In this document: one piece after another, positions 18,829-26,982 of the stretch
Position numbering within the stretch: position 1 is the first letter of the stretch
How the letters are laid out: every line of letters starts with the position of its first letter
Source of the DNA: Paenibacillus barcinonensis
GTDB taxonomy: Bacteria > Bacillota > Bacilli > Paenibacillales > Paenibacillaceae
Length of the DNA: 53,201 bases
NCBI RefSeq assembly: GCF_003217495.1
Contig: NZ_QJSW01000031.1
Span: 1-53,201 of the forward strand
Direction of reading: 5' to 3'
Translations under genes and position numbers: made by a program
Notes under the pieces: generated by a model
Databases searched by the model: none
Seen by the model: the letters and a program-made list of their open reading frames with translations, nothing else
Told to the model about the DNA's origin: nothing

Positions 18829-19374
18829 TCACATCGTATGTGACAGCACCAATGCACCATAAGCAAAAGCGATAAGAATCAGAATCGCAGGGTGCAGCCT
18901 GGTTTTGGTCATGACCCACAGCGAGATGCCTGCAATAATCAGTGTTTGCCAGATGCCAATGGAGTCTGTAGATACTTGGCCGAATTCCCAAGTGAGCAGA
19001 ATCATAAGCACGGCAATGACGGGCTGTACAAGCAAGGTCATCCCCTTCACTTTAGGTGAGGTGCGATGTTTGTTTAATAGACGCAATAATAAAATAAGGG
19101 CAGCTGCCGATGGCACAATCGTAGCGAAGCTGGCGATGAAGGCACCAAACCAGCCAGCGACATGGTATCCGACAAATGCAGCGATTTTGGTAGCAATTGG
19201 ACCGGGAAGTGCATTGCCGATCGCCAGAACGTCACCGAACTGTTCGGTGGTCATCCAGTGGTAGTGATTCACAATCTCTTCCTGCATCAATGGAATGGAA
19301 GCCGGGCCTCCGCCATATCCCAAAATATTGGCTACAAAAAATCCCCAAAATAATTCCCACCACGTCTGAAGCAT
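18829..19374 (-). CDS. Short-chain chromate transporter subunit (CHR family)
   Basis: 181 residues with about five membrane segments and the CHR signature (FFVANILGYGGGPASIPLMQEEIV, then LAIGNALPGPIATKIAAFVGY). Half-length CHR proteins work in pairs; B. subtilis YwrB/YwrA (Chr3N/Chr3C) confer chromate resistance when both are expressed. Here both halves are adjacent, one base apart, in the order regulator, first half, second half. GGAGGTG precedes the ATG. The role is efflux of chromate or a related oxyanion at the membrane. Confidence 0.9.
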   Translation of the reverse strand: MLQTWWELFWGFFVANILGYGGGPASIPLMQEEIVNHYHWMTTEQFGDVLAIGNALPGPIATKIAAFVGYHVAGWFGAFIASFATIVPSAAALILLLRLLNKHRTSPKVKGMTLLVQPVIAVLMILLTWEFGQVSTDSIGIWQTLIIAGISLWVMTKTRLHPAILILIAFAYGALVLSHTM

Positions 19375-19375
19375 C

Positions 19376-19963
19376 CTACGACACCTCCTTGTCGGAGTTA
19401 CCTTTGGATTTCAAACGCTGAATCAGACCAAAATGGAAAAAGCCATATACAAGGAAGGCCGTAATGACCAGTCCGGGGTGCACATTCAGCAGTTGTAACG
19501 CTACGAAGGCAATTACGCCGAAGGAGATAGCAAACCATTTGCCAAGCCCTTTCCACGCTTTCATCGCAAATTCATAAGCCATCATACCGAGCATCACAAA
19601 AATAACAGGTCGGACCGCGGCGATCATGCCCGCTACAATTTTGGATTCGCGCAGCGCGTACATGGAACCAAGCAAAGCAATAATTGCGATGCTTGTTGGC
19701 AAAATATGAGCAAGTACGGCGATAATAGCACCCAGTACACCTTTGGTTTTATACCCAAGATAAGCCGCCATCTTGGTAGCAATGGGCCCCGGCAGGGCGT
19801 TGGCAATCGCCAGAATCTCGCCAAATTCATCGTCGCTGACCCATGCATAACGGGTAACGGCCTCATAACGGATGAGCGGAATAACTGAAGGGCCTCCGCC
19901 ATATCCAAGAATTCCGGTTCGCATCATGCCTACCACGAGACCGTTGTAATCTTTCCAACTCAT
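19376..19963 (-). CDS. Short-chain chromate transporter subunit (CHR family)
   Basis: 195 residues, upstream partner of the CHR half at 18829. Same motif layout (ILGYGGGPSVIPLI, ILAIANALPGPIATKMAAYLGY). The two halves are homologous, typical of a duplicated pair that inserts with opposite topology. GGAGGATATC precedes the ATG. Transcribed from the Lrp-type regulator gene about 12 bases upstream, so an operon is likely. Confidence 0.9.
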   Translation of the reverse strand: MSWKDYNGLVVGMMRTGILGYGGGPSVIPLIRYEAVTRYAWVSDDEFGEILAIANALPGPIATKMAAYLGYKTKGVLGAIIAVLAHILPTSIAIIALLGSMYALRESKIVAGMIAAVRPVIFVMLGMMAYEFAMKAWKGLGKWFAISFGVIAFVALQLLNVHPGLVITAFLVYGFFHFGLIQRLKSKGNSDKEVS

Positions 19964-19975
19964 GCTGATATCCTC

Positions 19976-20470
19976 CTAGAGTCTCATGCCCATTCGGCTT
20001 TTATACCGTTTCAAGAGCAGTTGTGATTCAACCTTGACGATGCCGGGCATCTGATAGAGCTTCTCCAGCAGGAACTGCTCCATCTCTTCCATATTTGAAA
20101 AAATACCGTGCATATGCAGAGTGCTTGGGCCTGTCATATGATAGAGGCTGGTGACGGCAGGCTCTTCATCCAGCATCTCCGCCACCTCATCGAGAAAGCG
20201 CGGCTCTACATCCACATTAAAGAAGGCAGACACCTGGAGTCCGACCTTGCCTGGGTTAATGACAACAGTGAAGCGTTCGATGATGCCTTTTTCCGACAAT
20301 GCATTGATTCGTGCTTGTACGGCGACACGTGATAAGCCGATCTGTGTACCAAGGTCAGTATAGGAGATTCGGCTGTTCTGGTGCAGGGCGGCGATGATTT
20401 TGCGATCCATCTCGTCCAGGTTGTACATTTGCGGAATCTCTCCACCTTTGGAGGGACGTCGTTGTGACAT
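19976..20470 (-). CDS. Lrp/AsnC-family regulator of the chromate transporter operon
   Basis: About 164 residues from the ATG at 20470, preceded by AAAGGTGG; an upstream in-frame ATG at 20524 has no ribosome site. N-terminal winged HTH (DRKIIAALHQNSRISYTDLGTQIGLSRVAVQARINALSEKGII is split over residues about 20-65) and a C-terminal RAM-like ligand domain. Equivalent to B. subtilis YwrC, reported as chromate-responsive regulator ChrS. A leftward promoter candidate, TTGACT at 20549-20554, lies upstream. Confidence 0.85.
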   Translation of the reverse strand: MSQRRPSKGGEIPQMYNLDEMDRKIIAALHQNSRISYTDLGTQIGLSRVAVQARINALSEKGIIERFTVVINPGKVGLQVSAFFNVDVEPRFLDEVAEMLDEEPAVTSLYHMTGPSTLHMHGIFSNMEEMEQFLLEKLYQMPGIVKVESQLLLKRYKSRMGMRL

Positions 20471-20713
20471 ATTCGTGGGACCACCTTTTCGTTTTCCTAT
20501 ATGCAATAGCATTGCAGCATTCATAGTTTAATGACGAAACGTAATCGTAGTCAACCAATTTTATTGAAATTGTTGAAGATGCACGATATATTCCCTTCAT
20601 TTTGTCGTGAGTGTGCTTGTTACTGCGAATTCAGGATTTTAGGTGATCCCAGTGTACAAAAATTTTTTCGCAATAAGTACAGTTAGAACCGGTTGTTTTG
20701 ACATGATTTTTAA

Positions 20714-20884
20714 TTAAGGATCTGTTTTTAAGTCTTTAATTAAATCAATCAATTCCTTTAATGTTGGATCTAAGATATCAAACTTCTCTTTGATACTGTC
20801 CATAAGATATTTTAGCAACATAAAAGTAATGACAATTAGAAATCCAAAATTGGGGATGAGTTGAATAAATGTATCGATATCCAT
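20714..20884 (-). CDS. YvrJ-family small membrane protein
   Basis: 56 residues. I chose the ATG at 20884 because GAGAGGAGG lies 8 bases upstream; the open frame continues to 20989 without a ribosome site. One membrane segment (NFGFLIVITFMLLKYL) is followed by an amphipathic charged tail, as in YvrJ (PF12841). In B. subtilis, yvrJ is part of the regulon of the two-part sigma factor SigO/RsoA. A divergent sigma-region-4-like gene starts 170 bases away with a LexA-like box between them. A BhlA/UviB-type holin-like protein is the main alternative. Confidence 0.65.
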   Translation of the reverse strand: MDIDTFIQLIPNFGFLIVITFMLLKYLMDSIKEKFDILDPTLKELIDLIKDLKTDP

Positions 20885-20982
20885 ATGTAATTCCTCCTCT
20901 CTTCTCATAAATATAGGAAAAAAACACGAGGATTTTACAACTTTTAACTGGAATAAAACGGAGTTTTTCATATAATTATATA

Positions 20983-20996
20983 AGAACAAATGTTCC
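20983..20996. promoter_or_regulatory. LexA/DinR box
   Basis: AGAACAAATGTTCC matches the B. subtilis SOS box consensus CGAACRNRYGTTYC at 13 of 14 positions; only the first base differs. It sits next to TATAAT-like hexamers readable on both strands (20971-20980), between two divergent small genes, where a repressor would block either promoter. Confidence 0.65.
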
Positions 20997-21053
20997 TTTT
21001 TTTGTTTTTTTTGGTAGTAGAAGTGCTCTTCTTTTTACCTATATAGTGAGGTG

Positions 21054-21392
21054 ATGTCTTTGGAGATAACGAAAGAAAGATGTAGATCTGAACTTCAGAA
21101 GATGGCCTGGAGAATGCAATACAGAGCAAAAATAGCTAGAACTAGAGAATTTGGAATGGTTTATGATTCAAGCACCATTAATTCATTTGAGGACGATGCT
21201 GTATCCAGAATGTATGTCGAAGAGATATGCTCACTTATTCCATCAGATGTAGGGAAGAGAATCATTCATGATGTCTATCTTTGTGGTAAGTCAGAAAAAA
21301 AGATTTCAGCAGATCTACAAATTTCTCAACAAGGGGTAAATAAATGGAAAAGGAAAACATTGAATATTCTATTGAAGAAATTGAGTTCATGA
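21054..21392 (+). CDS. Small sigma-70 region-4-like protein
   Basis: About 112 residues. AGTGAGGTGAT lies immediately before and over the ATG at 21054, so the TTG at 21060 is an equally good or better start. The C-terminal third is an HTH like sigma region 4 (SEKKISADLQISQQGVNKWKRKT). The central part (FEDDAVSRMYVEEICSLIPSDVGKRII) is helical. No region 2 is visible. B. subtilis SigO is a comparable reduced sigma factor that needs a separate partner, RsoA. Synteny with a YvrJ-like gene supports the comparison. A plain HTH regulator is the alternative. Confidence 0.6.
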   Translation: MSLEITKERCRSELQKMAWRMQYRAKIARTREFGMVYDSSTINSFEDDAVSRMYVEEICSLIPSDVGKRIIHDVYLCGKSEKKISADLQISQQGVNKWKRKTLNILLKKLSS

Positions 21393-21463
21393 ATCTTGTA
21401 GAACAATTTCTTTGTTTTAGTGATAACAGCAGCCTCTATAGTCTTGTGATTTTACTTTTTTAA
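21344..21463 (+). CDS. Possible 39-residue protein overlapping the sigma-like gene
   Basis: An ATG at 21344, 7 bases after AAGGGG, opens a different frame inside the last 49 bases of the sigma-like gene and continues to 21463. The product is acidic at first (MEKENIEYSIEEIEFMN) and ends in a hydrophobic stretch (LYSLVILLF). It could be a translationally coupled small protein or a chance frame. Confidence 0.3.
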   Translation: MEKENIEYSIEEIEFMNLVEQFLCFSDNSSLYSLVILLF

Positions 21464-21481
21464 ACATGAGACACATTCATA

Positions 21482-21515
21482 AATCTCCCCATATGGTGGA
21501 GATTATTTTTGTTTG
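21482..21515 (+). terminator. Terminator after the sigma-like gene
   Basis: AATCTCC pairs with GGAGATT around an inner CCATATGG, followed by ATTTTTGTTT. Confidence 0.65.
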
Positions 21516-21636
21516 GATTGGTTTTATTGTTTTCTGTCTTCTGCTTCATAGCATAAAGCAAAAAATAAAAAGTTAAAGGTGTAACTTATTTGGGTATTCA
21601 GCGTTTATAACGATGAATGGGAGGCGTTTCAAAAAT

Positions 21637-22344
21637 ATGAAAAAAAAGATTGTTTTTTCAGTATTAACTACCGTTGCGGTAATGTCAGGGGTGCTGGGCT
21701 CAGCATACGCAGCAGGAATGATCAAATTGAATGTGAACGGAACCCAGTTGCAAACGGATGTAGCTCCGAAAATGGTGAACAACCGTGTCATGGTTCCGAT
21801 CAGTTTTGTGTCGAAAGCGCTGGGTGCATCAGTCTCATGGAACGATAAAACGCAGACTGTTTCTATTCATACCACAGGTATCCCTTACGAAAATGTGTGG
21901 GATGAGAACATGAAGGATATTGGTCCCTTTGGATTAGCAGGTATTAATAATACAGTGCAAGTTTTCATGGCTGGAATGGATACGGGCATTGAAGATCTCT
22001 TAAAGGAATCAACACTCAATATGGATGTGGATCGTTTGAAGCAGGAGCACTTCTCTATGGGACCAACGATGTTATCCACCAAGATTTTGGATATGAAAAC
22101 TCTTAAAAAAAATAACCAGATACCAGAGTATTTAGTTAGAGTAGGCATTCAGGCAGGTGGAGATGAACTGAAAGTAGAATATTGGGATCTAACTGTCACA
22201 CTGGCTCCATACGTGGATAATGGAACAACCGTCTCGACTGGAGGAAAGATGGAGTATGTAGTCACCAAACGGGAAGTTGTGAAAACTGTTCCAGTACGTG
22301 TGCAGCGTGTATTTCCTGGGTTCAGATTAGAAGAGTCAAACTAG
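21637..22344 (+). CDS. Exported protein with copper amine oxidase N-terminal domain
   Basis: About 235 residues from the ATG at 21637 (GGGAGG lies 12 bases upstream; an in-frame ATG at 21613 adds 8 residues). Signal peptide with MKKKIVFSV start and likely cleavage after AYA. Residues about 25-75 form the copper-amine-oxidase-N (stalk) domain: IKLNVNGTQLQTDVAPKMV, then VMVPISFVSKALGASVSWN. The remaining 150 residues have no family I recognise. Such modules are widespread in Paenibacillus exoproteins and probably act in wall attachment or protein contact. Single-gene unit ending at the hairpin at 22386. Confidence 0.8.
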   Translation: MKKKIVFSVLTTVAVMSGVLGSAYAAGMIKLNVNGTQLQTDVAPKMVNNRVMVPISFVSKALGASVSWNDKTQTVSIHTTGIPYENVWDENMKDIGPFGLAGINNTVQVFMAGMDTGIEDLLKESTLNMDVDRLKQEHFSMGPTMLSTKILDMKTLKKNNQIPEYLVRVGIQAGGDELKVEYWDLTVTLAPYVDNGTTVSTGGKMEYVVTKREVVKTVPVRVQRVFPGFRLEESN

Positions 22345-22385
22345 ATGCATCCCTTAATTCGATGAAAAGAAGATGTAAAGAAACA

Positions 22386-22410
22386 GAGGCGATGCTTAAC
22401 CCATCGCCTC
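22386..22410 (+). terminator. Hairpin after the copper amine oxidase-N gene
   Basis: Perfect 9-base-pair stem, GAGGCGATG with CATCGCCTC, loop 7 bases. The T-tract is poor, so terminator strength is uncertain. Confidence 0.45.
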
Positions 22411-22487
22411 ATATCTATAGGTTAAGCCCGTAACGCTTGCGCTTACAGCTGCAGATTTGCATAAAGAAGCCCAAGATTTTGTAAGCC

Positions 22488-23603
22488 CTATACCTGCACT
22501 GCCTTTGGCAGCAGCAGTGTTACCGTGGTTCCTTCGCCGGGTTCTGACGATACACGCAGCGTGCCCCCGGCTCCGCGGGCCCGTTCCTCCATACTGAAGA
22601 GTCCAACCCCGTGCCCGGCATTGTTTTTGTTAAATCCGGCTCCTTGATCTTCAATAATCACGAGAGTAAGCTCTTCTGTATCCTCTACGTTAACGCGGGC
22701 TTCCGCTACATCAGCGTACTTGGCGATGTTCGTTAACGCCTCCTGAATAATCCGGTAGATGGCAATTTCCTTGTTCATGTCCAGACGTTTGCGCAAGCTG
22801 CATTCAAGCTCAACCTCAATACCGTAATGTCGGGTATAGTTCTCGACATAGGTTCGGATGGCAGGAACAACGCCCAGATCATCGAGCACGGATGGTCGCA
22901 GCTCCCAAGCCATGCCGCGCACATCCTCCATGATGCGGGTGACCTGCTGTCTTAATGCCTCCACCCCCGAATTGGCCTGATCGGCCAGCAGACGGTCCAT
23001 CTGAATGACCAGGGAGAACAGACTTTGCCCGATTCCGTCATGAAGCTCACGGGAGATGCGCCGCCGCTCTTCCTCCTGAATGTTCATGACCTGAGACATC
23101 ATCTGCTGCAGCTCGGCCTCGACCTGCTTCAGCTTGGTGACCTCACTGCGCACAGCCAAGTATTGATAAGGCTCGCCGTCATTATCAATGAAAGGCACAA
23201 TGGTTGTATTCACCCAGTAGAAACTGCCATCCCTCGCCTTGTTGCGAATCTCGCCATGCCAGACCTTGCCCGAAGAGATGGTATCCCATAACGTCTTCAT
23301 AAAGGTTTTACCGTGATACCCCGAGTTAATAATGCGATGATCCTGACCAATCAGTTCCTCGCGGGTATACTGTGAAATCTCGCAAAATTTATCATTCACA
23401 TACTGGATTTTACCTTTACGGTCGGTCAACGCTACAATGGAGGACTCATCCAGTGCAAATTTCAGGTCACTCAGCTGGTGCAGCGAGCCTTTTAATTTAC
23501 TACGGAACTCATTATCGGAGATATGCTCGTCAATCTCGTCAAGCAGCAGCCGCACTGGCTGGTCGGCCAGTCCGCTGAGTCTGTTTTTGCGCGGCTTATT
23601 CAA
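22488..23603 (-). CDS. PAS-domain sensor histidine kinase (NreB/NarX type)
   Basis: 371 residues, TTG start overlapping the end of the response regulator gene by 8 bases. No membrane segments. A PAS domain spans about residues 50-170 (IQYVNDKFCEISQYTREELIGQDHR), a PAC-like strand follows, then HisKA_3 with the phospho-acceptor His in RRISRELHDGIGQSLFS, and an HATPase_c domain (ALTNIAKYA, DQGAGFN, GVGLFSMEERARGAGG). A cytoplasmic kinase in an operon with a NarL-type regulator and a GAF protein resembles staphylococcal NreABC. However, the four Cys that hold the oxygen-sensing FeS cluster in NreB are not present in this PAS domain, so the signal must differ. Confidence 0.9.
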   Translation of the reverse strand: MNKPRKNRLSGLADQPVRLLLDEIDEHISDNEFRSKLKGSLHQLSDLKFALDESSIVALTDRKGKIQYVNDKFCEISQYTREELIGQDHRIINSGYHGKTFMKTLWDTISSGKVWHGEIRNKARDGSFYWVNTTIVPFIDNDGEPYQYLAVRSEVTKLKQVEAELQQMMSQVMNIQEEERRRISRELHDGIGQSLFSLVIQMDRLLADQANSGVEALRQQVTRIMEDVRGMAWELRPSVLDDLGVVPAIRTYVENYTRHYGIEVELECSLRKRLDMNKEIAIYRIIQEALTNIAKYADVAEARVNVEDTEELTLVIIEDQGAGFNKNNAGHGVGLFSMEERARGAGGTLRVSSEPGEGTTVTLLLPKAVQV

Positions 23604-24246
23604 AGTTCAACAGCCCCTTTTTCATCGCAAACTTCACGAGCTCCGGTCTCGTGCGCAGGCCAAGCTTTTCCATCAGATTGCTCTTGTGGGATTCAACGGT
23701 TTTGACACTAATCACCAGATGCTCGGCAATTTCCTTGTTGGCATACCCCTTGGCAATCCAGGCCAAAATTTCTTTCTCGCGATCCGAGAGGGTGTCATAC
23801 GGCCCGGCATTTTCCTGTTTGGCTTTATCCAGATATTCACTCATCAAGCGCTTGGTTGCACTTGGATACAGATAGGCACTTCCGTCCGCTACAGAACGAA
23901 TGGCAGCGAGCAATTCTTCATGTGGCGCACTTTTGAGAATGTACCCCGAGGCTCCTGCATGAATTGCTCGAAACAAGTATTCCTCATCATCATGCATCGT
24001 TAGAATCAAAATGGCGATATCCGGCATTAATTTCTTTAGCTCGGCTGTCGCGGTTAAGCCATCCTTGCCCGGAGGCATGCTGAAATCCATCAGGACGACA
24101 TCTGGCTGTAGCTCCTGTGCTTTGGCAATGGCTTCGTCACCATCCGCAGCGTCTCCAACAATATGTATATCATTCTTTCCTTCAAGCAGGGCAATCAGCC
24201 CGGAGCGTACCACTACATGGTCATCTACAACTAATAGTCGAATCAC
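23596..24246 (-). CDS. NarL/LuxR-family response regulator (NreC-like)
   Basis: About 216 residues. I chose the GTG at 24246 because AGGGGG lies 8 bases upstream and it places IRLLVVDDHVVVRSG at the very N-terminus, as in homologues. Receiver domain: acidic pair DD, phospho-acceptor Asp in VVLMDFSMPPGKDG, Lys in ILKSAPHEE. C-terminal LuxR HTH: LSDREKEILAWIAKGYANKEI. The kinase gene overlaps its stop codon. The GAF gene lies upstream in the same direction. Confidence 0.92.
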   Translation of the reverse strand: MIRLLVVDDHVVVRSGLIALLEGKNDIHIVGDAADGDEAIAKAQELQPDVVLMDFSMPPGKDGLTATAELKKLMPDIAILILTMHDDEEYLFRAIHAGASGYILKSAPHEELLAAIRSVADGSAYLYPSATKRLMSEYLDKAKQENAGPYDTLSDREKEILAWIAKGYANKEIAEHLVISVKTVESHKSNLMEKLGLRTRPELVKFAMKKGLLNFE

Positions 24247-24465
24247 AAACATTTCCCCCTGTCCGCTTCCTACATCTACACCTATCATACCAAAAAAAAG
24301 AGACGCTTCAGAGGTTAATCTCCGAAAAGTCTCCGCGTAATGTGTAATCCAGGTCATGTTACGGTGGAATAGGGTTCAGGTTATGCTGAATCCAGGTAAC
24401 ATTTCGAGTGCTGTTCTAATCCAGCCGTGGTTGCTTCGCTCGTCAGGCAGCATATAGGTTAGAAC

Positions 24466-24891
24466 TCATAGGTACTGCTCCATTTGTCTGGCCGCCTGCT
24501 CTGTTTGCATCACCATCTCGGGGGAAAAGGTACACGGCGTTCTGCTTCCAACAAGGAGAACACCGCCGGGCAGAAGTCCTTCACGGAACATAGGCACGGC
24601 TACAGCACATACCAGTCGTTCAGCAAGCATAAGCGGGCAGCGCTCCGGGGTGAATTCACCGCGGGACTGCTCATCCAGCATTACCGTACGCCCGGTTCTT
24701 AACGCTGTGCCTACCAGATCTTGTCCAGGGCGCATCGCCATCCGTTTCACGCGTTCATTGGTTGCTCCGAACGTGTATTTCCAGCGCAGCATGGGTCCAG
24801 ACACGCAGGCCATTCCGCAAAAATCACCAGCGGTATTCTGACAGAGGCCGCTCATCATCTCCTGAACGGCAGATGAGACTTCATCATGCAT
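24466..24891 (-). CDS. GAF-domain protein (NreA-like)
   Basis: About 141 residues from the ATG at 24891, where AAAAAAGGAAGTG precedes it; a TTG at 24951 would add 20 residues without a ribosome site. The protein is a single GAF domain (MLRWKYTFGATNERVKRM, GQDLVGTALRTGRTVMLDE, VCAVAVPMF). In staphylococci, NreA is a stand-alone GAF nitrate sensor that controls NreB. The order GAF, regulator, kinase and the neighbouring fnr suggest a similar anaerobic or nitrogen-oxide sensing role (inference). Confidence 0.75.
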   Translation of the reverse strand: MHDEVSSAVQEMMSGLCQNTAGDFCGMACVSGPMLRWKYTFGATNERVKRMAMRPGQDLVGTALRTGRTVMLDEQSRGEFTPERCPLMLAERLVCAVAVPMFREGLLPGGVLLVGSRTPCTFSPEMVMQTEQAARQMEQYL

Positions 24892-25389
24892 GAGGGACAC
24901 TTCCTTTTTTCGGATCAAATTGACGGTCTTCACGTCACTCATCTTTATCAAGTGCTTTATTATGATCGTTCATCGTTCTGACTACATATTAGTAACCTTG
25001 AATCAAGGCTCGTTTAATCGAAAAAGCATACAATCAGGTTATTACGATGTTAGTTCTATTGTAGACGGTTTCGTTAACCTTGTAATTCAGGGAAAACCCC
25101 TATTTACGTTCTGGAAAATGCTGAACCTGGGCTTTGGATTATTATCGGAGGGGGAAAGTGGCGGCGGGCAGACGTGGAAATAGGCTTGAAGCTCAAAAAA
25201 CAGAAGGCAGGTTGGATGTGGAATGTCATATGAGGACAGGATTCGTTTAGCGGTTATGGGCAAGTTGTGACTTTTCTCACAGCGAATTCGGGGAGTTTCC
25301 CGGCAAAGATCAGGTAATCCCCCGATAACCTTTTGCACCCTTTCACGGTATGATGGAATCACAAGGAAACACCGAGGGGGACGAAATTA
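24892..25389. other. Intergenic region between divergent GAF and fnr genes
   Basis: About 500 bases without a convincing gene. It holds the Fnr box at 25266-25281 and, nearer fnr, a TATGAT hexamer at 25349-25354 that may be its -10 element; a good -35 is not visible. Nothing else stands out. Confidence 0.4.
25266..25281. promoter_or_regulatory. Fnr box
   Basis: TGTGACTTTTCTCACA is a perfect TGTGA-N6-TCACA inverted repeat, the Bacillus Fnr (and general CRP-family) consensus. It lies 109 bases upstream of the fnr start codon and about 375 bases upstream of the divergent GAF gene, so it could mediate autoregulation or control of the leftward operon. Confidence 0.75.
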
Positions 25390-26166
25390 ATGGGTACAGT
25401 ATTTGTGGAAAGAGCAACCCGAAAGGCAGAACAGACACATGCGGAGGCGGACAAAATGACTCAAAAAACAGGTGGCATCCTGTCGTTCGTTACACCGGAG
25501 CAATGGAATATGATTGAAGAGAAAATGCAGCCTAAACGGGTAAAATCGGGATACAGTCTCTTTCTGGAAGGCGATGAAGCCGGATATTTGTACTACATTC
25601 GTTCGGGACGTGTGAAGCTGACCAAATCGACGGAGGATGGTAAAGAGATCATTCTGTCGATTCAGCAAAGCGGTGATCTGATCGGTGAGTTTGGTGGCAT
25701 AGGTGGACTGAATCACAGCTACAGTGCGGAGATGGCGGAAAAAGGAGAGCTGGCCATCATCTCGCTGACGGACCTTGAGAGTGTGCTGAGCAAAAACGGA
25801 GAATTGGCGCTGAAATTTCTACAATGGATGGCGCTCGCACAGCGTATTACACAGTCGAGATTCCGTGACCTGCTGCTGTACGGGAAAGCAGGAGCACTTG
25901 CCTCGACCCTCATTCGTGCCAGCAATACGTATGGCAGAATTACACCAGACGGTATCGTGCTGGAGATGAAGCTGAATCATACAGAGCTGGCCGAGATGAT
26001 CGGGGCAACCCGCGAGAGTGTTACACGCATGCTCGGTGCATGGAAAGAGCAGGGCACGCTGGATATGCTGGACGGCAAATTAATGATTCGGGATATGGCT
26101 GCACTCCGTTGTATGTGCGGATGCCCTTCGTTCCCAAGCTGTCCGAAAGAGCTATGCCGACTGTAG
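25390..26166 (+). CDS. fnr: Crp/Fnr-family anaerobic regulator with C-terminal cysteine cluster
   Basis: 258 residues from the ATG at 25390 (GAGGGGG upstream). A second in-frame ATG at 25456 also has GGAGG upstream and would give 236 residues, close to the 238 of B. subtilis Fnr. Order: cyclic-nucleotide-type beta-roll (residues 35-145 of the long form), dimer helix, winged HTH with ELAEMIGATRESVTRMLGAW. The C-terminus has five Cys, LRCMCGCPSFPSCPKELC, equivalent to the C-terminal FeS ligands of B. subtilis Fnr. RDLLLYGKAGALASTLIR also matches that protein closely. Predicted oxygen-labile [4Fe-4S] regulator of anaerobic genes. Confidence 0.88.
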   Translation: MGTVFVERATRKAEQTHAEADKMTQKTGGILSFVTPEQWNMIEEKMQPKRVKSGYSLFLEGDEAGYLYYIRSGRVKLTKSTEDGKEIILSIQQSGDLIGEFGGIGGLNHSYSAEMAEKGELAIISLTDLESVLSKNGELALKFLQWMALAQRITQSRFRDLLLYGKAGALASTLIRASNTYGRITPDGIVLEMKLNHTELAEMIGATRESVTRMLGAWKEQGTLDMLDGKLMIRDMAALRCMCGCPSFPSCPKELCRL

Positions 26167-26982
26167 TAGATTTTGTGCGTGACGGGAGACGGCAAAAATA
26201 AGGCTTGTTGGCAAGGATATAGAGCGTATGAAACCGTGAACAATGCTGATCGCGGGGAATGTGGCTAGTTTTTAGAGAGAACGTATGGTGTGGATAGAGG
26301 TTAGATGTGTGGTGCAGATAGTAGAGCGCTTGGATCGAAGGGGAGAAACTAGATCGGAACGGTAAAAGGGATGAAGCAGCTCGCGCTGTTTTGTCCCTTT
26401 TGTCATGTAATGCTCCAGTATTCTGGTGTGTTGTTATGGTTCTGTGCAGTTCTGTACAGGCAGTGTCCCATGCTTCGCTGTTCCAGGCTCAAGTGTCTCA
26501 ACAGCTTGGTGCACCGTCGTTTTTAAATGCCCATGTTCCAGTTTCACACGTGGAGCTACTCCAATGCTCTAGCAGCAGCGCTCCAGTAATCTACGTTCTA
26601 TCTGACCACCTGTGGCTAACGATCTCAGATGATCTTATGTGGTGTTTTTTGACCCATCTGAAAATGTAACGATCAGGAGAAACGTTATTTCCAGCATTTT
26701 GCTGAAAAAAGCAGGTTTATCGCGGATTCTGGGTGAAATAGCGTCACTGGTGATCGTTACAATTTCGAGCTGTGGTAAAACGCCTAGATAAGGTTTCTGG
26801 AGATCGTTAGAATTTCGAATGCGGCTTTTGCGCCTTGCTGGATCACTGATATTAGCATATCACCACAGATCAGTACCACGAACCACAGCACATCACCAGC
26901 CCTCACGGCACACGATAACGCGCACCACAACACAACCTAACCTAACCTAACCTAATCTCCTGGGATCAACTTACGTTATAGT
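26167..26982. other. Long gene-free region with repeats
   Basis: About 815 bases with no gene I can support; an open frame at 26391-26669 lacks a ribosome site and coding bias. Contents: a hairpin at 26364-26401 (AAAAGGGA with TCCCTTTT around CAGC/GCTG) that could terminate fnr transcription; three copies of the dispersed GATCGTTA repeat (about 26666-26690 inverted, 26734-26768, 26787-26819); and four tandem CCTAA units at 26936-26955. Confidence 0.5.
26666..26819. repeat. Cluster of dispersed intergenic repeats
   Basis: Three imperfect units with the core AAATAGCGTTTCTGGAGATC then GTTA-N-AATTTCGA; the first is inverted. Matching units occur at 86-109 (inverted), 204-236 and 254-280 in this window. 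Confidence 0.6.

Noticed and set aside
26391..26669. 92-codon open frame in the long intergenic region
   Set aside because: No ribosome site, odd amino acid content and it overlaps repeat-rich DNA; no family resemblance.
26936..26955. Four CCTAA units, telomere-like
   Set aside because: Too short to mean anything in a bacterial chromosome; no hairpin or end nearby.
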